The notes under the pieces: generated by a model
What the model was told of the DNA's origin: nothing
Databases searched by the model: none
The model's input: the letters and a program-made list of their open reading frames with translations, nothing else
Source of the DNA: Methylorubrum suomiense
GTDB lineage: Bacteria; Pseudomonadota; Alphaproteobacteria; Rhizobiales; Beijerinckiaceae
DNA length: 64,000 bases
Direction of reading: 5' to 3'
Assembly (NCBI RefSeq): GCF_022179765.1
Contig: NZ_BPRE01000010.1
Coordinates: 62,001-126,000, forward strand
Shown here: piece after piece, positions 29,517 through 36,196 of the stretch
Position numbering within the stretch: the stretch's first letter is position 1
Layout of the letters: each line of letters begins with the position of its first letter
Program-made: the position numbers and the translations under genes

Positions 29517-30380
29517 CTATCCGCCCTGGGACTGGCTCTGCGCCTGGATGGGGAGGTTGGGACGATGCACCGGAACCGTGCTCTCGCCGACCTGTAACGT
29601 CACCGTGAGCGTCTCGGTGCCGCCGCCGGTGCGGCTGCCCCGGATCGGCGCGGCGCCCAGATAGTCGAGGCCGGTGGCGACCCTCACATGCGCCTCGGTG
29701 GTCGAGAGTCCGTAGGCCGGGTCGAACCCGACCCAGCCGAGATCGGGGACCAGAGCCTCGGCCCAGCCATGGGCCGCATCCTCCTCCTCGTCGCTGCGAC
29801 GGACATAGCCGGAGACGTAACGGGCGGGGATGTCGAGATGCCGCGCGGCGGCGAGGAAGACATGCGCGAGGTCCTGACAGACACCGCTGCCCGCCTCGAA
29901 GGCTTGCGACGCCGTCGTGCTGGCGCTGGCGGGGCCGGGGGCGAAGGCCACCGCCTCGGGCACCGCGCTGAGCAGGCGATGCAGCACGGGGAGCGGGCCG
30001 GCGTCACCCGCGTCTGCGATCCGCCGGGCAAACACCTGAAGCTCGGGGCTCGCCTCCGTGAGCGGCGTATCGCGCAGATAGAACAGATCGGGCAGTCGTT
30101 CGACCGCGCCGCGCACGATGCCGTCGGTCTCGAAGGTCTCGACTTCGCCAGTGACCCGCACGGTGAGCGCGTCGGTCGGATCGTCCGCCGAGAACCAATG
30201 GATCAGGTTGCCGAAGCCGTCCTCCCGCGCGGTCAGCCGTCCATTGACCGAAGGCTCGATGCGCCACTCCCGCACGTGTTGCCCATCGTGATCGCGGGGC
30301 GTGAGCCGCATCAGCTGGATCAGGCCGCGGGCCGGCTGCTCGTAGGTGTAGACGGTGTCATGGACGATGCGGATACGCAT
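29517..30380 (-). CDS. Transglutaminase-like protease/ligase
   Basis: A 287-residue protein. An N-terminal beta-rich bacterial transglutaminase domain (about 1-95) is followed by the transglutaminase-like core, with an intact catalytic triad: C168 in GSGVCQDLAH, H204 in AAHGWAEA and D220 in GFDPAYG. It could act as a peptidase, amidase or cross-linking enzyme. It is part of the Anbu operon, 124 bases upstream of the Anbu start. No signal peptide, so cytoplasmic. Confidence 0.9.
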   Translation of the reverse strand: MRIRIVHDTVYTYEQPARGLIQLMRLTPRDHDGQHVREWRIEPSVNGRLTAREDGFGNLIHWFSADDPTDALTVRVTGEVETFETDGIVRGAVERLPDLFYLRDTPLTEASPELQVFARRIADAGDAGPLPVLHRLLSAVPEAVAFAPGPASASTTASQAFEAGSGVCQDLAHVFLAAARHLDIPARYVSGYVRRSDEEEDAAHGWAEALVPDLGWVGFDPAYGLSTTEAHVRVATGLDYLGAAPIRGSRTGGGTETLTVTLQVGESTVPVHRPNLPIQAQSQSQGG

Positions 30381-30603
30381 GTCGGGAATCCTGCCTCGGC
30401 GCCTCGGCGCACGCTAGGGCCACGCTGGCGATTCGGGAATCGGGTCGAATGCCCAAAGGCTTGGCAGTCGGTTGCCGCCTCGCCGCCCGCACGGCAAACC
30501 GGCGCCGCGCGGATGGAGAGGGTCTAGCGATCCGTCATCGCGACCGGAAGCCATGGATCGCATCGTGCGGCGCTCGCGATTGCCCCATCGTGCATCGGCC
30601 GCG

Positions 30604-31548
30604 TCACACGAGATATTGCTCGCTGATCGCCGCACCGAGGGCGTTGTTCTCGCCGATGAAGCCCTGGATGAATTCGTGCAGGCCGGAGGCGAAGATGCGC
30701 TCGATATCGGCGCTGCCGAGCTTCGCCCGCATCTTGCTCGCCAAGCGCTGGCTCTCGCCACGACGCCCATAGGCGTCGGCAATCAGATCGAGATGCTCCA
30801 CCAGCATCCGGTAACAGCTCGCCAGCGAGCGCGGCATCTCGGGGTTCAGGATGAGCAAGTCGGCGACCAAGAGCGGCTTGATGCTCTCGCGGTAGACCCA
30901 GTGATAGGCGTTGAAGGCCGAGACCTCGCGCAGGATTGTGGTCCATTGAAAGTAATCGAGCGAGCCGCCGACGCGCTCGGAGGCCGGCAACAGGATCTGG
31001 TACTTCACGTCGAGGATACGGGCGGTGTTGTCGGCCCGCTCGATCGCCGTGCCGGCGCGGGTGAACCAGTAGGCGTCGTTACGCAGCATCGTCCGGTAGG
31101 CCGAGCCGTCGAAGGTCAGGGAGACGCGCTTCACCCAATCGAGGAACTGGGTGAACTCCTCCCGCGACAGGTCGCGGCCTTCGTAGGAGCGCAACTCCAG
31201 CCAGGCCCCGTTGATCGTGTCCCACATCTCCGTGGTGAGTGCTGTGCGGATCGAGCGGGCGTTCTCGCGGGCGGTGGCGATGCAGGAGCGGATCGAGGAC
31301 GGATTCTGGGCCGAGAACGCCAGAAAGTTGCAGACCGTGTGCTCGTTGACCGTGTCGTAGAGCGTGCGGAACAGTTCCGGATCGCCCGCCGAGGACAGGG
31401 CGGAGGCCCATTCGTTCGATTCGCGCCCGCCATAGCTCGACGGGAGGGCGGCCAGTCGATGGGCCGCATCGAGGATGCGCGCGAGGAAATCGGCACGCTC
31501 GGCGTAACGCGAGAGCCAGTAGAGATTGTCGGCAGTCCGGGACAGCAT
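30604..31548 (-). CDS. Alpha-E domain protein (DUF403)
   Basis: A 314-residue all-helical protein of the alpha-E family, with the signature start MLSRTADNLYWLSRYAERADFLARILD and repeated Glu-rich helices (ERADNTARILDVKY). The role is not proven; it always partners the circularly permuted ATP-grasp protein and transglutaminase in these operons, so it probably helps make the amide bonds or carries the product. It lies between those two genes in the same direction. Confidence 0.92.
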   Translation of the reverse strand: MLSRTADNLYWLSRYAERADFLARILDAAHRLAALPSSYGGRESNEWASALSSAGDPELFRTLYDTVNEHTVCNFLAFSAQNPSSIRSCIATARENARSIRTALTTEMWDTINGAWLELRSYEGRDLSREEFTQFLDWVKRVSLTFDGSAYRTMLRNDAYWFTRAGTAIERADNTARILDVKYQILLPASERVGGSLDYFQWTTILREVSAFNAYHWVYRESIKPLLVADLLILNPEMPRSLASCYRMLVEHLDLIADAYGRRGESQRLASKMRAKLGSADIERIFASGLHEFIQGFIGENNALGAAISEQYLV

Positions 31549-31669
31549 GGGGGTTCAGCTCGCAGGCCAGCTCTTAGACATTTCGGCGATCGGCGCGGCA
31601 TCTGCCCGGTTACGAGGCAGAGCCCTGCGACACCCCGCGGAAAAATTGCTCAACAGGTGATCGAGATGC

Positions 31670-33109
31670 CTAGGCATCCAGCACCCAAGTGTCCTTGGTG
31701 CCGCCGCCCTGGCTGGAATTGACCACCAGGGAGCCTTCCTTGAGGGCGACGCGGGTCAAGCCGCCCGGCACGATGCGGATCTCGTCGGCGCCTGCCAGCA
31801 CGAATGGGCGCAGATCGACGTGACGCGGTGCGACGCCCGAGGCGACGAAGGTCGGGCAGGTGGAGAGCGAAAGCGTCGGCTGGGCGATGAAGTTGTCCGG
31901 CGCGTGCCGCAACTTCTTGGCGAACTCGTCGATTTCGCGCTTCGTCGCGTGCGGCCCCACCAGCATGCCGTATCCCCCCGAACCGTTGACCTCCTTCACG
32001 ACGAGATCCTTGAGGTTGTCCGTGACGTAGGACAGGGCCTCCCGCTCGCGGCAGCGATAGGTCGGCACGTTGTGCAGGATCGGCTCCTCGCCGGTAAAGA
32101 ACTTCACGATCTCCGGCATGTAGCTGTAGACGGCCTTGTCGTCCGAGATGCCGGTGCCGACGGCGTTGGACAGGGTCACGTTCCCACGCTCATAGGCGTT
32201 CATAAGTCCGGGCACGCCCAGGACCGAGTCCGGGCGGAAAACCAGTGGATCGAGGAAATCGTCGTCGAGGCGACGGTAGATCACGTCGACCCGGCGCGGC
32301 CCTTCCGTCGTGCGCATGTAGACGACGTCATCCTTGGTGAAGAGGTCGCCCGCCTCCACGAGTTCGACGCCCAGTTTGTCGGCCAAGAACGAGTGTTCGT
32401 AGAAGGCCGAATTGTAGCGCCCCGGGGTCAGCAGCACGACGGTGGGGTCGCGCGTCGCCGATTGTGGCGCGAGGCTGCGTAGGGTCGCCAGCAGCGCGTC
32501 CGGATAGTTCTCGACCGGGGCGACGCGGTGGCGCGAGAACAATTCGGGGAAGAGCCGCATCATCACCTCGCGGTTCTCCAGCATGTAGGAGACGCCGGAC
32601 GGGGTGCGGGCATTGTCCTCCAGCACGAAGAAGTCGTTCTCACCAGTGCGGACGATGTCGATGCCGGCGATGTGGACGTAGAGATCGTGCGGCACATCGA
32701 AGGCCCGCATCTCCATCCGGTAATGCGGGTTGCGGTAGACGAGGTCGGGCGGGATGATGCCGGCCTTGATGCACTCCTCGGCGCCGTAGATATCGTTGAT
32801 GAAGGCGTTGAGGGCCGTGACCCGCTGCTTCAGCCCACGCTCCAGAAAGTCCCATTCCGGTTTGGTGAGGACGCGGGGAATGATGTCGAACGGGATGAGC
32901 CGCTCGGTGGATTCGTTGGCGCCGTAGACCGCGAAGGTGATGCCGATGCGCCGGAACAGCATCTCGGCCTGGCTGCGGCGGGTGTTGAAATGCTCGGGGG
33001 AAGTTTTGTCGAGCCAGGCCTTGAGGATGTCGTAGGCCTGCCGCACGGCGGCCGGATCGGGCTGACCGGCCCCGCCCCCGTTCATTTCGTCGAACGCCGT
33101 GTGCGCCAT
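31670..33109 (-). CDS. Circularly permuted type 2 ATP-grasp protein (DUF404/DUF407)
   Basis: A 479-residue ligase-like protein. ATP-grasp motifs occur in permuted order, with acidic and basic clusters such as FVLEDNARTPSGVSYMLENRE (about 160-180), VVLLTPGRYNSAFYEH, VKEVNGSGGYGMLVG and SLVVNSSQGGGTKDTW at the C terminus. The family is proposed to join peptides or amino acids by ATP-dependent amide bonds. The start at 33109 has GGGAGGGG 9 bases upstream; the ATG at 33130 is disfavoured. It is the first gene of the Anbu unit. Confidence 0.9.
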   Translation of the reverse strand: MAHTAFDEMNGGGAGQPDPAAVRQAYDILKAWLDKTSPEHFNTRRSQAEMLFRRIGITFAVYGANESTERLIPFDIIPRVLTKPEWDFLERGLKQRVTALNAFINDIYGAEECIKAGIIPPDLVYRNPHYRMEMRAFDVPHDLYVHIAGIDIVRTGENDFFVLEDNARTPSGVSYMLENREVMMRLFPELFSRHRVAPVENYPDALLATLRSLAPQSATRDPTVVLLTPGRYNSAFYEHSFLADKLGVELVEAGDLFTKDDVVYMRTTEGPRRVDVIYRRLDDDFLDPLVFRPDSVLGVPGLMNAYERGNVTLSNAVGTGISDDKAVYSYMPEIVKFFTGEEPILHNVPTYRCREREALSYVTDNLKDLVVKEVNGSGGYGMLVGPHATKREIDEFAKKLRHAPDNFIAQPTLSLSTCPTFVASGVAPRHVDLRPFVLAGADEIRIVPGGLTRVALKEGSLVVNSSQGGGTKDTWVLDA

Positions 33110-33280
33110 CCGCGCCACCCCTCCCATCATTGTCGGTCTGCCGGAGCAAGAGGCAGGCCACGGCGACGGTTCGGGGTCCAGCCCCGTCCCGTCGCCCGCG
33201 CTCCGTGCGGCGACGTTTCCGGGAAATAGGGGATCGCGCGGGGCGGCCCATCCCCGCGACGGCGATCTGCACCTGTCGGT

Positions 33281-34006
33281 TCAGCCCGATCCGTCGGCGC
33301 CGGCCAGAATGTCGGCGACGAAGGCCGGCACGGTCGCGCTTGCCAGCCCGAGCCGCGTGCGCGCGAACATGCCGGCATTGTCGGCGGCTTCCAGATTAAG
33401 CGCGAGCGTCGGGATGCCGAAGGCCTGCGCCTGTGCGACGTAGCCCGCCGCCGGATAGACCGCCCCCGACGTGCCAATGGCCACGAAGAGATCGGATTTG
33501 ATGAGGGCATCCTCGATGGCGTCGAGATGCTTCGGCATCTCGCCGAACCAGACCACGTCCGGCCGCATCCGACCGGCGACGCCACAGCTCGGACACGGCG
33601 TCTCCACCGTCAGATCCTCCCGCCAGGGCCGGCCATCCCCACAGGCGAGGCAGCGCACCCGCGACAACTCGCCGTGCATGTGCACGACGGCGCGTGAGCC
33701 TGCCCGCTCATGCAGATCATCGACGTTCTGGGTGCACAGGAACAGGTTTCTGCCCTGCGCCGCGAGCCCGGATTCGAGTTCTGCGAGCGCCGTATGGGCT
33801 GCGTTGGGCTGCGCATTCAGGGCATCGCGGCGCCGCATGTTGTAGAAGTCGTGCACGAGTACGGGATCGGCGGCAAAGGCTTCCGGTGTCGCAAGCTTCA
33901 TCGGATCGAAGCGACTCCACACGCCGCCGCGGTCGCGGAACGTCCCAAGACCGCTCTCGGCGGAAATGCCGGCTCCTGTCAGTACGAAGACGTTCTGGAT
34001 GTCCAT
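33281..34006 (-). CDS. cobB: NAD-dependent deacylase, sirtuin (CobB-like)
   Basis: A 241-residue sirtuin. The NAD-binding start is FVLTGAGISAESGLGTFRD, followed by TQNVDDLHE, catalytic H111 in VHMHGE, and a zinc ribbon C119-x2-C122 / C138-x2-C141. Y55 and R58 (FYNMRRR) match the YxxR pair that lets class III sirtuins remove succinyl or malonyl groups, so desuccinylase activity is predicted alongside deacetylation. The start at 34006 has GGGGCAGG upstream. It lies 171 bases upstream of the Anbu operon on the same strand. Confidence 0.92.
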   Translation of the reverse strand: MDIQNVFVLTGAGISAESGLGTFRDRGGVWSRFDPMKLATPEAFAADPVLVHDFYNMRRRDALNAQPNAAHTALAELESGLAAQGRNLFLCTQNVDDLHERAGSRAVVHMHGELSRVRCLACGDGRPWREDLTVETPCPSCGVAGRMRPDVVWFGEMPKHLDAIEDALIKSDLFVAIGTSGAVYPAAGYVAQAQAFGIPTLALNLEAADNAGMFARTRLGLASATVPAFVADILAGADGSG

Positions 34007-34486
34007 CCTGCCCCGGCAACGGCAATCTGCATTCGGCCAGAGGCCGTACCCGTCAGGAGGCTGACGGAGATGACAAGGACCTGCAAGACTTCGGCCGCCG
34101 GTTTCGCCCGTTTGTAGTCTCCGCCCACAAGACGGAGAACGTAGCCTTAATTCGTGTACCGTTGGCCGAGCTCTGGCTGGTCCATTGGATCCACGGTTCA
34201 ACGCTGTGAAGTGGGCCTTCCGCGTCCGGCCTCGGCGCGAGAACGGTACTCCGTGAACGATCGAGCTGCGCCGCGGACGAGCGGCCCGGCTCTTCCGCAG
34301 CCCATAGAAACGGTCGCGGACGCAAAAGCCTCGATGCCGGGTCGGAGGTTCGATCGGGTCTGTGCAGGGCGCGCCGATGCCATAATCGGGTGCCGGATCG
34401 GCATGCCCCTGAACTGTAAGCCTGCGGATCGTGCCCGGCCCGAACGGGGCCGGCGACCATCGCCGGTTCCCGGTCGCGAAAGGTCG
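34007..34486. other. Intergenic region with no supported gene
   Basis: About 480 bases between the CNNM gene and the sirtuin, holding the sirtuin promoter and the end of the CNNM transcript. Open frames here are shadows without domains. I see no strong hairpin terminator. Confidence 0.4.
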
Positions 34487-35803
34487 TCAGACCTCCTCCA
34501 GCCGCTGCGCCAGAACCTTGTCGATGCGGCGTCCGTCCATGTCGACCACTTCGATGCGCCACCCCTGCGCCTCGATGAAATCACCTTCGGTGGGGATGCG
34601 GCCGAGTTGAACGATGAAGAAGCCGGCGAGCGTCGAGAAATCGTCCGAGCGCGGCTTGTCGGTGAAGCCCAGGCGGTCGAAGGCATCCGTCGCCGACATC
34701 ATGCCGTCGATGAGAAGCGAGCCGTCCTCGCGCTCCGTCACCATCTTCTCCTCGCCCGGTTCCGGGATCTCGCCGGCCATGGCCTCCAGAAGATCGGTCT
34801 GGGTGATGATGCCCTCGAGGCTGCCGTACTCGTCGACCACGATCGCCATGCGCACGGGCTTGGTCTGGAACATCTCCAGCACCTTCAGGATCGCCAGCCC
34901 CTCATGGACCACGATGGGTTCGCGGGTCGCCGCCTTCACGTCCAGCGGCTTCCCGTCGAGGAATTGATCGAGAAGATCCTGCTTGCGCAGAACGCCGACC
35001 ACATCGTCGATCTGGCCGCGGCTCACCACGATCTGCTCGTGGCGGCAGGCGCGCACGGCCTCGATCATCTCCTCCTGAGAATCGTCGAGATCGACCCAGT
35101 CGACCTCGTTGCGCGGCGTCATGATTTCGCGGATGCGCCGCTCGCCGATGGCGAGAATGCGCGCCACCGCATCTTCCTGGGCTTCGTGCAGCAGGCCGGC
35201 CTCGTGACTTGCCGTGACGAGGAGACTGAGTTCGGCCGGTGAGGGCAGGTTGCCATCGCCCTCGCCGGGGCGCAGGCCGAGCAAACGCAGCACGCCGTTG
35301 CCGAGCCCGTTGAGGAAGTGGATGGCGGGCCCGAACACCAGCAGGAAGAGGCTGAGCGGGCGCACGATGACGAGCGCGGTCCGCTCGCTGCGCTGGAGCG
35401 CCAGGCTCTTCGGAGCCAGCTCGCCCAGCACGATGTGCAGCGTGGTGATGATCGCGAAGGCCAGCACGACCGCCAGCGTATGGGCGGTGAAGCCGGAGGC
35501 CATCGGCGGCATCCAGGTGAATGCCGGCTCGATCAAATGGGCGAGAGCCGGCTCGCCGACCCATCCGAGCGCGAGCGACGAGAGGGTGATGCCGAGCTGG
35601 GTCGCGGCGAGATGCGCGTCGAGGCGGTCTGTCGCCCGCTGCAGCGCCTTGGCGTTGAGGCGGCCCTCGTTGACGAGCTCGGCAATCCGGCTGCGCCGCA
35701 CCGCGACCAGTGAGAACTCCGCCGCGACGAAGAAGCCGTTGGCGAGGACGAGGGCGACGACGGCGAGCAGGCCGAGCGCCGAAGACCAGAGACCGTCGGA
35801 AAT
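34487..35803 (-). CDS. CNNM/CorC-family membrane protein with CBS domains (hemolysin family)
   Basis: A 438-residue protein with an N-terminal DUF21/CNNM transmembrane domain (about 1-190, 3-4 helices), a CBS pair (about 210-325; IMTPRNEVDWVD) and a C-terminal CorC/HlyC domain. Family members affect Mg/Co transport. The family-typical first helix (LVLANGFFVAAEFSLVAVRRSRI) extends upstream of the only GTG (35701), and no ATG, GTG or TTG lies before the frame closes at 35861-35863. The best start is ATT 35803-35801, with GGGAGG 5 bases upstream. Confidence 0.85.
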   Translation of the reverse strand: MSDGLWSSALGLLAVVALVLANGFFVAAEFSLVAVRRSRIAELVNEGRLNAKALQRATDRLDAHLAATQLGITLSSLALGWVGEPALAHLIEPAFTWMPPMASGFTAHTLAVVLAFAIITTLHIVLGELAPKSLALQRSERTALVIVRPLSLFLLVFGPAIHFLNGLGNGVLRLLGLRPGEGDGNLPSPAELSLLVTASHEAGLLHEAQEDAVARILAIGERRIREIMTPRNEVDWVDLDDSQEEMIEAVRACRHEQIVVSRGQIDDVVGVLRKQDLLDQFLDGKPLDVKAATREPIVVHEGLAILKVLEMFQTKPVRMAIVVDEYGSLEGIITQTDLLEAMAGEIPEPGEEKMVTEREDGSLLIDGMMSATDAFDRLGFTDKPRSDDFSTLAGFFIVQLGRIPTEGDFIEAQGWRIEVVDMDGRRIDKVLAQRLEEV

Positions 35804-36196
35804 CGTGCCCTCCCGGGGCGATGCCGCTTCAACGACCGCACGTATCGGCGGCAGGCAGCATTAAGGCCGAACCTAGGGGCGGGGGAAGGGGGCGGACCGG
35901 AGCAATCGCGCGAAGTGCGCTGCCCCTTAGGGTCCCTGCGACGCGGCATCCGCTCGCATAAAAAGCCCCGATCTTGTCCGGTCGGCCAACGGGTATTCGC
36001 CCGAGAATGTGTATCGGCCGTCGCACGCCAACCTGTGCGGGGCGCGAACTACGAAAAAAATCGCCTCGCGCGATGGCTTCGGTCAGCGATGGCCATCACC
36101 GAGGGATGCGCCGCGCCGAAGCCATTTTTCGCTCCCAGATTCGCCTACCGACAATGTAGGAAACGGGCCGATGCAAGCCGCTTCACAGGATAGGTC
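35804..36196. other. Intergenic region between CNNM and glycosyltransferase genes
   Basis: Divergent region holding both promoters. It includes an A-rich run at about 36052-36060 and a moderately AT-rich spot at 35957-35970, but no gene, repeat or terminator that I can support. Confidence 0.4.
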
